NCBI RefSeq assembly: GCF_016616095.2
Contig: NZ_CP067089.2
Coordinates: 3,720,001-3,784,000 of the forward strand
Origin: Breznakiella homolactica
GTDB taxonomy: Bacteria; Spirochaetota; Spirochaetia; Treponematales; Breznakiellaceae
Length of the DNA stretch: 64,000 nt
Reading direction: 5' to 3'
Position numbers and translations under genes: made by a program. Of this stretch, positions 6,743 through 14,841 are shown piece by piece (positions within the stretch are counted from its first letter, which is position 1; the number at the start of each line of letters is the position of its first letter). The notes under the pieces were generated by a model. It worked only from the letters and a program-made list of their open reading frames with translations, was not told the origin of the DNA and searched no databases.

Positions 6743-8632
6743 TTACTCGCAGAAGGCTCCGCCCTTTGGGGTCCCCGGCTGCCGCTCCAGGGTAAGGGTT
6801 ATTTCCCCGGAAAATCCCCGGTGGTTTATAAAAAAACGCCGGGCTTCCGGATCGCAGTTCCATACCGTGTCCGGACCGGCTCCCGCCACGGTTACCGCAG
6901 GATCCGTTCCCAGACATTCCGGCGGCATAAACAGTTCGGTTTCCGCGTCGATTGTCCCGTCAGCCAGGAACGTAAAAACGCAGCGCCCTTTTTTTCGGTC
7001 CCAGAAAAAAGACCGGGGGGTTCCGGCGGTAGCCATGGGATACGGTCTGAGCCAGCCTTTCCAGGCCCTTCCTTTTCCGTCTGAAAATATTGAAAGATCC
7101 TCGCCGTTCCAGCCGTCGCCGTGTTCATGGGTGTTTGATGCCGTATAATTCCAGATAGTCGAGTGAAGCAGCTGGTCGTCTACGGCTTCGTAGTACATGG
7201 CCAGGGCCTCTTCGTGGAGCCGGTAATCTCCCGTGCGGAAGGCCTTTTTCCCGTTCATGTCAAAGGGCAGCCCGAATTCCCCGAGGAGGCAGGGCATTTC
7301 GCCCATGCGGTTCCGGGTCCATTCCAGGCCGCCCCTGAGCTGGTCGGAAAAACTTTTCACCGCGTTTTTCCGACCGAGTACCATTTTCCCCGTGTCCGCC
7401 CGGAAGGAAAACCAGGGCCGGAAAAATTTCATATACAGGGTCGCCCCGTCGTACCAGTGGAAAGCGTTTACCACCGGCGCCGTCTCTTCCTTTTCCCAGC
7501 TCGGATGTTCCCCATGGGGGACTCCCTCGATAAAAAAGACCGTATTCCGGCCGGCTTCCTCCATCCGGTCAATAAACCGCTTCATGAAGGGTTTGAGGAA
7601 ATCATCCGCAAAGCGTACGGGCTTCCCGCCGGCTTCCGAAAAGTGGCCGGGTTTCAGTATCCGGGGCGAACCGCCTTCGTCGGTCCAGACCCCGGCTTTT
7701 TTCCAGGGGCAGCCGTACCCTTCCCGGAACAGCGAAAGGCCCTGTGGGTTTACGGCCTGTTTTTTCGTGACCTTCGGACCGTTTATACCGGTAACGTACA
7801 CCGGAAATTCAACGGAATGTCCCGAAGCCGCGGCCATAGCCAGGAGCGGGCTCGGAACCGGGCCGGCGGCCACGGGGTAATTTTCCAGGCCTTCCAGGTT
7901 TTTGTAGCCGATGAACCCCGGATGGGGTTCATTCATCGTGCCCCATCCGACAATGGCGGTACAGTTTTTCAGGCGCCGGTAGCAGTGGCGCATGGCCGAG
8001 AGATACCGTTCCTGGAGGCAGTCCTGGGCGTTTTCATTGTCAATTTCGGTTTCCGGGGCGTAGGTCCTGCCGCCGAAGAACAGCGTGAACATGGTGGCCG
8101 CGGCGTAGCGGTTATAATTCGTCGGCCATATCATCCGGGGGAAGGGATCGCCGTAATGCTGGTGGGTAAAAGCCGCCCCGCATTCATCCAGATTTTCCGG
8201 TATGATTCCGAGTTTTTCCATGGTCCACACCGGGGCGCCGTCCCCTCCGGTCCACCGGCTCCACACATCCTGGTGGGGGTCAATAAATATTCCGATCCCC
8301 TGGTCTTTGGCGATGTTGAAAATTTTCCTGAGATAAGCCAGGTACGCTTCGTCGTATATTCCCGGTCCGGCGTGTTCCAGGGCCTCCCAGGTAATGGTAA
8401 AACGGACAAAGGTCATGCCCCACCGCGCCAGGCGGCGGAAATGGGTTTCAGCTTCCTCCTCCGGGAAAGGCCGGCCGGCGAAGGATACGGTTTCCGGGTT
8501 TTTAAGGGAATCCCGGTGCCAGGTGGCCCCCTCCGGCACAGCGGGAAATTTGGAATCCCCTCCGAGGTTGCAGCCCCGGAGCAGAAGGGTCCTTCCCATG
8601 TCGTCTTTAACGAAACTGCGGTCTATTTTCAT
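6743..8632 (-). CDS. GH5-family glycoside hydrolase, glucosylceramidase/endoglycoceramidase-like
   Basis: 629 residues, no signal peptide, so cytoplasmic as read. The N-terminus LLLRGCNLGGDSKFP and ITWEALEHAGPGIYDEAYL resemble GH5 enzymes acting on glycosylated lipids. The acid/base Glu235 is in GTMNEPHPG and the nucleophile Glu452 in LLGEFGLPF. The C-terminal 130 residues look like a beta-sandwich. The likely reaction is retaining hydrolysis of a beta-glucoside; the substrate (glucosylceramide, steryl glucoside or another glycoside) cannot be read from sequence. GAGGAG precedes the ATG. It stands alone, divergent from the lipoprotein at 8727. Assignment to the GH5 clan is firm; the subfamily is inferred. 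Confidence 0.85.
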   Translation of the reverse strand: MKIDRSFVKDDMGRTLLLRGCNLGGDSKFPAVPEGATWHRDSLKNPETVSFAGRPFPEEEAETHFRRLARWGMTFVRFTITWEALEHAGPGIYDEAYLAYLRKIFNIAKDQGIGIFIDPHQDVWSRWTGGDGAPVWTMEKLGIIPENLDECGAAFTHQHYGDPFPRMIWPTNYNRYAAATMFTLFFGGRTYAPETEIDNENAQDCLQERYLSAMRHCYRRLKNCTAIVGWGTMNEPHPGFIGYKNLEGLENYPVAAGPVPSPLLAMAAASGHSVEFPVYVTGINGPKVTKKQAVNPQGLSLFREGYGCPWKKAGVWTDEGGSPRILKPGHFSEAGGKPVRFADDFLKPFMKRFIDRMEEAGRNTVFFIEGVPHGEHPSWEKEETAPVVNAFHWYDGATLYMKFFRPWFSFRADTGKMVLGRKNAVKSFSDQLRGGLEWTRNRMGEMPCLLGEFGLPFDMNGKKAFRTGDYRLHEEALAMYYEAVDDQLLHSTIWNYTASNTHEHGDGWNGEDLSIFSDGKGRAWKGWLRPYPMATAGTPRSFFWDRKKGRCVFTFLADGTIDAETELFMPPECLGTDPAVTVAGAGPDTVWNCDPEARRFFINHRGFSGEITLTLERQPGTPKGGAFCE

Positions 8633-8671
8633 AGTATCTCCTCTTTATTTGCAAATCCCTGTTTATACTTG

Positions 8672-8701
8672 TTGAAATATTCGGGAAATATGGCATATTA
8701 T
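8672..8701 (+). promoter_or_regulatory. Promoter of the YD-repeat lipoprotein gene
   Basis: TTGAAA (8672-8677), 18-nt spacer, TATTAT (8696-8701). The start point would be near 8708, giving a leader of about 18 nt before the GTG at 8727 that contains the GGGAG ribosome site. Confidence 0.6.
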
Positions 8702-8726
8702 TATACAACAAATAGGGAGTGATACC

Positions 8727-9602
8727 GTGAAGTTTATAATAATTCTTTTCGCTGCGGCGGTGTTTTTTACCGGCTGCGCCGGGACAAAGCCGATAGAATC
8801 AGCGGACCAGCCTGCGTCTGCCCGGGAATCATCCCAGGACAGCAGCGCTCAGGTATCTGCGGGGAAAGCTCCTGCGGATACACGGATACCCGTCCAGAAA
8901 AAAATGTTCATAAAATTTTCCGACGGGAATTTGGACGAATACATAACCTTTTCTTACGACAGCGGGGATGTAAACCTTCTGTCCCAGGGGCGGTATTCCG
9001 CTTCCGGCGCCTTGGTGGAAACCACCGAATACACCTACCGTGACGGCCGCCTGTCTTTGAAAGTCACAAAAGACGAAACCGGCCAGCCCCGGTCCCAGGT
9101 CTCGTATGAATACGACAGCCGGGGGAATCTCGTCAGGGAAATCCTGGCGGGCAAGAACGGGGCTCCCCTTACTTCCTATGATTACCGGTATGACGGAAAC
9201 GGCAACCGTATTGCCCGGACCATAAGCAACGCCGCGGGGACCGTCCTGGCAGAAACAGTCTATACCTACCGGAATGACCGGCTCGTATCCAATGAGACAA
9301 AGGACGCGAACGGCCGCAGAACCGGATCCAGTGAAACCGCCTATGACTCCGCCGGCAATCCGGTCTCCCAGAGGGTCTTTAATTCCTCCGGCGACTTAGT
9401 CCGTACCACTACCTATTCCTGGGAGAACGGACGCGAAATCCGGAGCGAGCAGACCGCTGCTGGCGGGCAGGTCCAGCGCCGGGAGAAAAACGAATACGGT
9501 TCCGCCGGGGAATTGCTCCGTAAGGTTATTGAGGATATTCAAGGTCAGTCCAGTCAGATTATTGAATATGAATATACGTTCCGCCAGGGACAGCCTACCT
9601 AA
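8727..9602 (+). CDS. Lipoprotein with YD/RHS-like repeats
   Basis: 291 residues, GTG start with GGGAG 8 nt upstream. The signal peptide ends FFTGC, a clear lipobox with Cys17. After a low-complexity Ser/Ala linker (to about residue 55) come tandem units of about 20-25 residues of the type YEYDSRGNLVREI, YRYDGNGNRIARTI, AYDSAGNPVSQRV. These resemble the YD repeats of RHS and wall-associated proteins and of MORN-like lipoproteins. It is probably anchored in an envelope membrane and may bind carbohydrate or protein; no catalytic motif is seen. The next gene starts 22 nt downstream, so the two exported proteins are probably co-expressed. Confidence 0.75.
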   Translation: MKFIIILFAAAVFFTGCAGTKPIESADQPASARESSQDSSAQVSAGKAPADTRIPVQKKMFIKFSDGNLDEYITFSYDSGDVNLLSQGRYSASGALVETTEYTYRDGRLSLKVTKDETGQPRSQVSYEYDSRGNLVREILAGKNGAPLTSYDYRYDGNGNRIARTISNAAGTVLAETVYTYRNDRLVSNETKDANGRRTGSSETAYDSAGNPVSQRVFNSSGDLVRTTTYSWENGREIRSEQTAAGGQVQRREKNEYGSAGELLRKVIEDIQGQSSQIIEYEYTFRQGQPT

Positions 9603-9624
9603 GGGGTAAAGGGAACTGAAACCT

Positions 9625-10791
9625 ATGAAACGCATAATTTGTGCCATATTGATCCTTTTTGCCGGATTTTCCGTTTTTGCGGATGATGAATTAGAACTGT
9701 ATAGTTTTCTTTATTACAATGTGGATACCGCGACGGGCCGGCTCGGGATTCTTAAAGCCGTTGTCGAAGCGGATCTGCCCGGGGCCGGAGAGTTTTACGC
9801 GGAAGCGCTGAAAAACCTTATTGCCTTCCAGTCCAATATCAGAGCCCCCGCGGACAGGGATGCCACGGACGAATCCGCCCGGATTCTGACGTACCTTCTG
9901 GGAAACGCAAAATACACCGCTTCCGCCGGGGATGTGTGGAAAACCGTGGAGGTTTTTTCCAATCCCCTGGTCAAAGCCGAAGCCCTGATTTCCCTGGGCC
10001 GCATGCAGGCGACGGAATTTCTTCCCCAGGTAAACAAAGTCCTGAATGATCTCAACCAGGCGCCGACCACGGATTTTGAAACCGGGGAAAAAATAGCCTA
10101 CGGCGCGATTCTGTGCCTGGAAAAAATGGGTGATCCCGCGGGGTACCTTCCGGTGTTCTTTGCCTCCATCGGATGGTATTCCGAACGCATCAAAGGCCTT
10201 GCCCGGCAGAGCCTGCCCCTTATTCTGGAAGATCCCACGGAACCGCTTACCCAGGTGATCCGCTCATCTTCATACGGGTACGATCCAAAATATCAGGCCC
10301 TCCGCACCATGGAAGCGTCGAATACATCCAACGAAGCCAAGGCTTCGGTCGCCTTGGCGGCATATTCTGAAGGCTGGCGGGCTTCCACCAGCAATACCCG
10401 GGACCGGATGCTGCTCAATACCATACGGAAACAGGCTATGGATATGATCCAGCGCTACGGGATCGGCGATTCCGCGGTATATCCCCTGCTGGAGCGGTCT
10501 TATAAGGAAGGAACCGACTGGGAGGAAAGACTCGGCGCCGTATCGACCCTGTCGGCCCTGGCAACGCAGGAATCGGCCCAGCTGCTGTCGTCCTTCCTGA
10601 TGATTCTCAATTCCAAACTCCAGAGCGGTACCCTGACACAGGATGATGAACGCATGGTGCGGGCTGTTATTCCTGCCCTGGGAGCCACCGGCCGGAGCGA
10701 GGGACGCAACGCCCTGAGAACGGTTCTCAGCCTTGACTGGACCAACGCGGTCAAGAATTTGGCCAATGAAGCCTTAAAGAATATCAGTTAA
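9625..10791 (+). CDS. Exported HEAT-repeat-like protein of unknown function
   Basis: 388 residues. The N-terminal signal peptide MKRIICAILILFAGFSVFA is followed by DDELELYS. The rest is helical, with repeated segments of 30-40 residues containing patterns such as VKAEALISLGRMQATEFLPQV and WEERLGAVSTLSALATQESAQLL, typical of HEAT/armadillo scaffolds. No enzyme motif is seen. It lies 22 nt behind the YD-repeat lipoprotein and before a strong terminator, so the two form a transcription unit. The function is unknown; a periplasmic scaffold is the most that can be inferred. Confidence 0.75.
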   Translation: MKRIICAILILFAGFSVFADDELELYSFLYYNVDTATGRLGILKAVVEADLPGAGEFYAEALKNLIAFQSNIRAPADRDATDESARILTYLLGNAKYTASAGDVWKTVEVFSNPLVKAEALISLGRMQATEFLPQVNKVLNDLNQAPTTDFETGEKIAYGAILCLEKMGDPAGYLPVFFASIGWYSERIKGLARQSLPLILEDPTEPLTQVIRSSSYGYDPKYQALRTMEASNTSNEAKASVALAAYSEGWRASTSNTRDRMLLNTIRKQAMDMIQRYGIGDSAVYPLLERSYKEGTDWEERLGAVSTLSALATQESAQLLSSFLMILNSKLQSGTLTQDDERMVRAVIPALGATGRSEGRNALRTVLSLDWTNAVKNLANEALKNIS

Positions 10792-10806
10792 GCGGCGCCG
10801 TCCAAT

Positions 10807-10838
10807 AAAAAAGAGACCCTTTGGGGTCTCTTTTTTTT
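10807..10838. terminator. Bidirectional intrinsic terminator
   Basis: Stem GAGACCC/GGGTCTC with loop TTTG, flanked by A6 on the left and T8 on the right, so it works in both directions. It separates the convergent HEAT-repeat gene and ptsN. Confidence 0.93.
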
Positions 10839-10852
10839 GCGGAAACAAATAG

Positions 10853-11299
10853 TTATTCCGTCAGAATTTTAAGGACATCCTCTTCGTTTTTCGCGCTGAG
10901 GATTTCTTCCCGTTTTTCGGCGCTCTTGAACAGAAGGCTGACTTCCGCCAGAAACTGGAGATGGGGACCGGTTTTTTCCACCGGAGACAGGGTCATGATA
11001 AAAATCCTGCAGGGTTCATGGTCCAGGGAGTCGAAATCAACGGGATTATCAGAAACACCAATGCAGGCCACAAGATCCTGTACGGTATTGCTTTTTCCAT
11101 GGGGAATGGCAATGCCGTGTTTCATGCCCGTGGACATTTTCTGCTCCCGGTCCATGATGGCGTCGAGGGCCGCTTTCCGGTCTTTTATCTTATCTGCTTT
11201 TACCAGTATATCAAGCAGTTCATTGATAATTTCTTCTTTTGTGGTGCCTTTTAAATGAAGGCTTATGGTTTCTTTGGTTAACACAGTCTTGAGATTCAT
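10853..11299 (-). CDS. ptsN: PTS EIIA-Ntr regulatory protein
   Basis: 148 residues from the ATG at 11299 (MNLKTVLTKETISLHL). A longer open frame extends upstream, but its residues are not protein-like. It is an EIIA domain of the fructose/nitrogen type; the phosphorylated His is in HGIAIPHGKS. Known EIIA-Ntr proteins control potassium and nitrogen functions by protein contact rather than carrying sugar. With HPr, HPr kinase and Enzyme I in the window and no EIIB/EIIC, this points to a purely regulatory phosphorelay. No Shine-Dalgarno is present; a good promoter ends only 6 nt before the ATG. Confidence 0.93.
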   Translation of the reverse strand: MNLKTVLTKETISLHLKGTTKEEIINELLDILVKADKIKDRKAALDAIMDREQKMSTGMKHGIAIPHGKSNTVQDLVACIGVSDNPVDFDSLDHEPCRIFIMTLSPVEKTGPHLQFLAEVSLLFKSAEKREEILSAKNEEDVLKILTE

Positions 11300-11305
11300 A
11301 TGTTG

Positions 11306-11334
11306 AGTGTAAAACTCAATACGGGAAAAGTCAA
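11306..11334 (-). promoter_or_regulatory. ptsN promoter, predicting a leaderless mRNA
   Basis: On the minus strand TTGACT (11329-11334), 17-nt spacer, TACACT (11306-11311), then six bases and the ATG. The standard -10 to +1 distance puts the transcription start on the start codon. An inverted repeat TTGAGT/ACTCAA (11303-11319) overlaps the -10. Confidence 0.7.
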
Positions 11335-11533
11335 GGATTTGCGGTACCGCAGCAGGGTGCCTGCGTTGCTGCCGCCGAAAAAGCCCGGAAGCATGGGAAT
11401 AACCGAGTCGGGGGGCCTGCCGGACTGCCCGGCACCCCGCGTTACCGGTATGGCCATGCTTCTGTACTGTTACCCGGAAAAGCATACCGCGGCTGCCCTG
11501 GTTCTTTCCCGGTATCTGTAGTATGGTACTGCC

Positions 11534-11920
11534 ATGCGTCCTATAGACCATTTTTTCTCACAATTAAGCAGGGTTGAATCATCCTTCCGGGATAACCGGC
11601 TGACGGTCGGCCAGGCGGATAAGGAACGGCTGGCCCATGAGTTTTCCAGGCTGATCGCCCCGGTGATCGGCTCCGCCGCCGCGGAGGATACGTATTTCAG
11701 GACCCTTGAACGGATCAGCGGAAGGGATCCCGCTTCCCTCAGGAAACTGGGATATCTGGCGGCTTTTTTCCTGGGGGAATACGATGATGGAACCATGGAA
11801 CTGGATACCGAAGACTGGCGGGAAATCCGGGAAACCCTGGAGGACGCGTCGGGAGCCATGGATCTCGATACCCTTACCGGCCTCATGGGAGAACTCCTTT
11901 CCCGGGGAATTTTAAACTAA
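11534..11920 (+). CDS. Small acidic protein of unknown function
   Basis: 128 residues, mostly predicted helical and acidic at the C-terminus (EYDDGTMELDTEDWREIRETLEDASGAMDLDTLT). There is no signal peptide, membrane segment or recognised motif. Base and codon composition match the flanking genes, which supports it being coding. No Shine-Dalgarno precedes the ATG; a TATGGT box lies 6 nt upstream, as at other starts in this window. It is divergent from ptsN (230-nt gap without another gene) and is followed by the candidate small RNA. Confidence 0.6.
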   Translation: MRPIDHFFSQLSRVESSFRDNRLTVGQADKERLAHEFSRLIAPVIGSAAAEDTYFRTLERISGRDPASLRKLGYLAAFFLGEYDDGTMELDTEDWREIRETLEDASGAMDLDTLTGLMGELLSRGILN

Positions 11921-11933
11921 TGTAATTTTTTTC

Positions 11934-11961
11934 TTGCTTTCGAAGGGAATAGTAGTATATT
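11934..11961 (+). promoter_or_regulatory. Promoter of the candidate small RNA
   Basis: TTGCTT (11934-11939), 16-nt spacer, TATATT (11956-11961), in the gap right after the preceding stop codon. It would start a transcript near 11968. Confidence 0.55.
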
Positions 11962-11967
11962 TAATTA

Positions 11968-12229
11968 CAGAGAAATACAGTATGATCCGTTAAATATTTG
12001 GCTTGACGGAATTTGCTGCGGAATGTTCCGCGTTAGAGGAGGTCCCGTATGGGTAATCCGCCTGAAGTATCATGGCCGGTACGGTAAAACCTGCCGGCCG
12101 TTCAGAGACAGTAAGAGTTAACCTAGGAATTAGTTGTAATGCTTTATAAAAGCATGCCCCAGGGAAAACCGGATTGTGAAGACCGGGAGGGTGGGGCAAA
12201 GAAAAAGCCGGCGTCATGCCGGCTTTTTT
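11968..12229 (+). ncRNA. Candidate small RNA of about 260 nt with a strong terminator
   Basis: A stretch of about 380 bp without a normal gene carries a promoter, several stable stems and a perfect terminator. Stems include GCGGAA-TG-TTCCGC near 12016-12030, GGCCGG...CCGGCC near 12074-12099 and GCCCCA...TGGGGC near 12155-12197. Inside it an AGAGGAGG precedes an ATG at 12049 that opens a 12-codon frame (MGNPPEVSWPVR), so it could instead be a short-peptide mRNA. The next gene is on the opposite strand, so this is not a riboswitch for a downstream gene. It matches no RNA family that I can recognise; 6S RNA was considered but not supported. Confidence 0.5.
12202..12229 (+). terminator. Intrinsic terminator, also facing the RRM gene
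   Basis: Perfect stem AAAAAGCCGGC/GCCGGCTTTTT with loop GTCAT. The A-tract on the left makes it usable from both strands, so it can end both the small RNA and the convergent RRM-protein mRNA. Confidence 0.92.
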
Positions 12230-12299
12230 ATTATATTTTATGCCTAAGACTTACTGTTCCTCCTCCCGGAACAGTAAGCCGTGTAAACTGATACTGGAA

Positions 12300-12593
12300 T
12301 CACCAGCTGCCGTATCCGCCGCCGTCGCTGTTCCGGTCCCGGCGGGGTTTATCCATAGCTTCGTTGACCCGGAGCTGACGGCCGTCAAATTCACGGCCGT
12401 TTGTACCGGCGATGGCGGCGTTTGCCTCCTCATCGGTGCTCATTTCAACAAATCCGAATCCTTTGGAATTGCCGGTTTCGCGGTCGAAAATAATTTTCGC
12501 GGAGGCGACACTTCCGAAATTTGAAAACAGATTTCGGAGCCCGTCTTCGGATGTGTTGTAGGAAAGGTTGCCGACATACAGTTTCTTAGCCAT
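12300..12593 (-). CDS. RRM-type RNA-binding protein, glycine-rich
   Basis: 97 residues: a single RNA recognition motif followed by a short basic/Gly tail (PRRDRNSDGGGYGSW). RNP2 is KLYVGNLS (residues 4-11) and RNP1 is KGFGFVEM (about 44-51), both intact with the aromatic residues that stack on RNA. This is the bacterial Rbp type, in cyanobacteria often cold-induced; its targets here are unknown. AAGGAA sits in the loop of a small hairpin directly before the ATG. A consensus promoter lies 232 nt upstream, giving a long untranslated leader. Confidence 0.93.
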   Translation of the reverse strand: MAKKLYVGNLSYNTSEDGLRNLFSNFGSVASAKIIFDRETGNSKGFGFVEMSTDEEANAAIAGTNGREFDGRQLRVNEAMDKPRRDRNSDGGGYGSW

Positions 12594-12818
12594 TGAGAAT
12601 TTTCCTTCTCCCGGATATGCGCCCGGGTACGCTGTTATTCACGCCCGTTTACACAGACGTCTCCTCTCTTCCTGTATAAGGAGAGTTTGGATGAGATAAT
12701 TATTGTACTTGGATATTGCATAGAGCGGTAAAGGAGAAAGACAATGAGCTGCTTTTTAAAAGAATCGGACTTCAAAGGAGTCCTGCCATATCATAAAACA
12801 CTCAACTAATTCCCGTAC
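12594..12818 (-). promoter_or_regulatory. Long 5' leader of the RRM gene
   Basis: About 225 nt separate the predicted start point from the ATG. The leader contains several hairpins, and GAGAA-GGAAAA-TTCTC immediately upstream of the ATG partly covers the ribosome site. Long structured leaders are typical of cold-shock mRNAs. No gene is supported on either strand here; a 21-codon plus-strand ORF at 12744-12809 with AAGGAG upstream is the only candidate and is weak. Confidence 0.5.
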
Positions 12819-12824
12819 ATTGAA

Positions 12825-12853
12825 ACAGTATCCCAGTTTATGACTGCCGTCAA
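12825..12853 (-). promoter_or_regulatory. Promoter of the RRM gene
   Basis: TTGACG (12848-12853 on the minus strand), 17-nt spacer, TACTGT (12825-12830). Confidence 0.7.
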
Positions 12854-12908
12854 GCAAAATTTTATTTTTATACCGTTTTTTATGGGGTTTTCCGGCAATG
12901 TCAGCGTT

Positions 12909-14285
12909 TCATGTAAAAAGGTTTGCTATTGACGAACGCAGATCTTTTACGTACCGCAGGGTATCCGTTTCGCTGGGGATGGGATCGCCCGAATAATCCT
13001 GGTTATCCGGGACCGGACCCAGGAAACAGTCGAACCCCAAATTCCGCGCGGTCTTGATTCGTCCGGGAAGCCTTCTGACGGGCCTGACCTCACCGGCCAG
13101 GGACAGTTCACCGGCTATGGCTGTGCGCGGCGGCAGGGGGATCCCCGTTCTGGCTGAATACAACGCGGCGCCCAGGGCAAGTTCCACGCCGACTTCGGCG
13201 ATGCGGATACCACCGGCGACATTGACATACAGATCATGGTCCGAAAGATTAAGTTTAAGGTGTTTTTCCAGGGTCGCCGCTACCCGGGAGACTCTTCCGG
13301 CATCAATGCGGTCCGAAAAAACCCGGCTCATGGAACCCTTTGCCGGAACCGCCAGTGCCTGGATTTCCACCAGCAGCGTCCTGGATCCTTCGAGTACCGC
13401 GGCGGTGGCAACCCCCGGGGGGAGCTCCCCTTCGCGGCTTACGAGAAAAAGTACGGAAGGATCTTCCACCACGGCAAGACCTTTTTCTCCCATAGTGAAA
13501 ATTCCGATTTCATCCACCGAACCGAAGCGGTTTTTTGAGGCCCGGAGAAAACGGCTGTCTCCGTCGGTCTGTTCGAAATACAGTACCGTATCCACCATGT
13601 GTTCCAGCGCCTTAGGGCCGGCTATGGTGCCGTCTTTGGTAACATGGGCTACCAGAAAAAGCGCGGCGTCCCGTTCCTTTACCCAGGAAATAAGTTCAAA
13701 TGAGCAGAATTTCATCTGGTTAACTGTTCCGGGAACGAGACCGACCTCCGGACTGAAGAGTGTCTGAACGGAATCAACCACGATAATTATGGGCTTTACC
13801 GCCTCCAGTATGGTCTCAATATCCTCCAGTCTGCCGGTGCAGACAATTTCTATCCGTTCCCCGGTAATTCCGAGCCGGTCGGCGCGCATGCGGACCTGTC
13901 CGGCGGATTCTTCCCCCGAAATATACAGGATCCGCCCGTTGGTCTCGGCGGCCGCGGCAGCCTGCAGCAGCAGTGTCGATTTTCCGATTCCCGGTTCTCC
14001 TCCGACAAGAACGGCGGAACGCTTCATGATACCGCCCCCCAGAACCCGGTCGAGCTCCCCGATACCGCTGGGGATACGGCTCCCTTCCTGCGGGTTCACC
14101 GATGAAAGAGGAAGAGATTGGGGCACACCGGCGCTGCCGCCCTTGGGCAGTCCGGGGCTGTTTTTCGCCGCCGCGGTCTCTACGAGGGTGTTCCACTCTC
14201 CGCACTCCGGACAGCGTCCCAGCCATTTGGGTTCTTCATGGCCGCAGGAAGAACAACGGAAAATAAACTGTTTCTGCTTTTTCAT
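12909..14285 (-). CDS. radA: DNA repair protein RadA/Sms
   Basis: 458 residues from the ATG at 14285 (a TTG three codons earlier is less likely). The N-terminal four-Cys zinc finger is CSSCGHEEPKWLGRCPECG; next is the RecA-like ATPase with Walker A GGEPGIGKST, then the RadA-specific KNRFG motif (ASKNRFGSVDEIG), and a C-terminal Lon-protease-like domain. It is a branch-migration helicase in homologous recombination. Length and domain order are complete. No Shine-Dalgarno is seen; a TATAGT box ends 8 nt before the ATG. It stands alone between two groups of unrelated genes. Confidence 0.95.
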   Translation of the reverse strand: MKKQKQFIFRCSSCGHEEPKWLGRCPECGEWNTLVETAAAKNSPGLPKGGSAGVPQSLPLSSVNPQEGSRIPSGIGELDRVLGGGIMKRSAVLVGGEPGIGKSTLLLQAAAAAETNGRILYISGEESAGQVRMRADRLGITGERIEIVCTGRLEDIETILEAVKPIIIVVDSVQTLFSPEVGLVPGTVNQMKFCSFELISWVKERDAALFLVAHVTKDGTIAGPKALEHMVDTVLYFEQTDGDSRFLRASKNRFGSVDEIGIFTMGEKGLAVVEDPSVLFLVSREGELPPGVATAAVLEGSRTLLVEIQALAVPAKGSMSRVFSDRIDAGRVSRVAATLEKHLKLNLSDHDLYVNVAGGIRIAEVGVELALGAALYSARTGIPLPPRTAIAGELSLAGEVRPVRRLPGRIKTARNLGFDCFLGPVPDNQDYSGDPIPSETDTLRYVKDLRSSIANLFT

Positions 14286-14325
14286 GCCCCACAACTATAG
14301 CAAATATACCAGGGGACCGGGAAGG

Positions 14326-14841
14326 CTATAAACCGCGGATGATTGTTCGTTCGATTCCGAGTCTCCTGCAAAGTTCCAGGGTTTTGATATACAGCTGTTT
14401 AAGACTGATGATCGCGGTTTCCATATAATGCAATGAACACTGTCCGATTTCGTTGGTCTTGATGTTTATTTCCAGAAATTTATATTCCTGGTAAAGGGTC
14501 CGGAGTCCCTGTTTTTTCTTGTAGGACCCCGGATCCGCGTCCAGAAATTTCTTTATCCGGTATTTTATTGTATCAATAATCGCGATCGTTATATCCTTAA
14601 GCCCGCAGTATAGATGTTCTTCTATTGAGTAAATATGCACTATTGATGTGGGTTCATCACCGCTGGCATCGCTGTTTTTCTCAAGCTCGTAGAGTTCCTT
14701 GTAATGCCACATGACATCATTGAAATTCTGGAGCGGTGATTGGATAATACTGGCGTTCAGTTCCTTTGCTATCAGTTCCAGCGCCGAAACGTAATCCACA
14801 TAGGTGTCGATTTCAGAAACTATTTCGTCTATGATTTCCAT
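14326..14841 (-). CDS. Unknown protein, third gene of a three-gene cluster
   Basis: 171 residues, predicted almost entirely helical with probable coiled-coil stretches (EIVSEIDTYVDYVSALELIAKELNA; KQLYIKTLELCRRLGIERTIIRGL). No signal, membrane segment or known motif. AAGGGA precedes the ATG at 5-6 nt. The start lies inside the end of the preceding gene (29-bp overlap), so expression is probably coupled. The codon usage is more AT-rich than in radA and htpG on either side, which suggests separate origin. No function can be assigned. Confidence 0.7.
   Translation of the reverse strand: MEIIDEIVSEIDTYVDYVSALELIAKELNASIIQSPLQNFNDVMWHYKELYELEKNSDASGDEPTSIVHIYSIEEHLYCGLKDITIAIIDTIKYRIKKFLDADPGSYKKKQGLRTLYQEYKFLEINIKTNEIGQCSLHYMETAIISLKQLYIKTLELCRRLGIERTIIRGL

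Noticed and set aside
7163..8722. 519-codon plus-strand ORF opposite the GH5 gene
   Set aside because: It is the mirror of a clearly conserved GH5 gene; its own translation is Pro/Gly/Arg-rich without motifs.
9795..10070. Antisense ORF in the HEAT-repeat gene
   Set aside because: No independent signals; the plus strand has signal peptide and helical repeats.
12180..12199. AGGGTGG, resembling the T-box motif
   Set aside because: The rest of the T-box consensus is missing and no gene follows on that strand.
11968..12229. 6S RNA identity for the small RNA
   Set aside because: The 5' and 3' ends do not pair into a closing stem, and the expected long rod with a central bubble is not evident by eye.
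12744..12809. 21-codon plus-strand ORF with AAGGAG upstream
   Set aside because: It lies within the probable untranslated leader of the opposite-strand RRM gene and has no promoter or terminator of its own; kept only as a remark.
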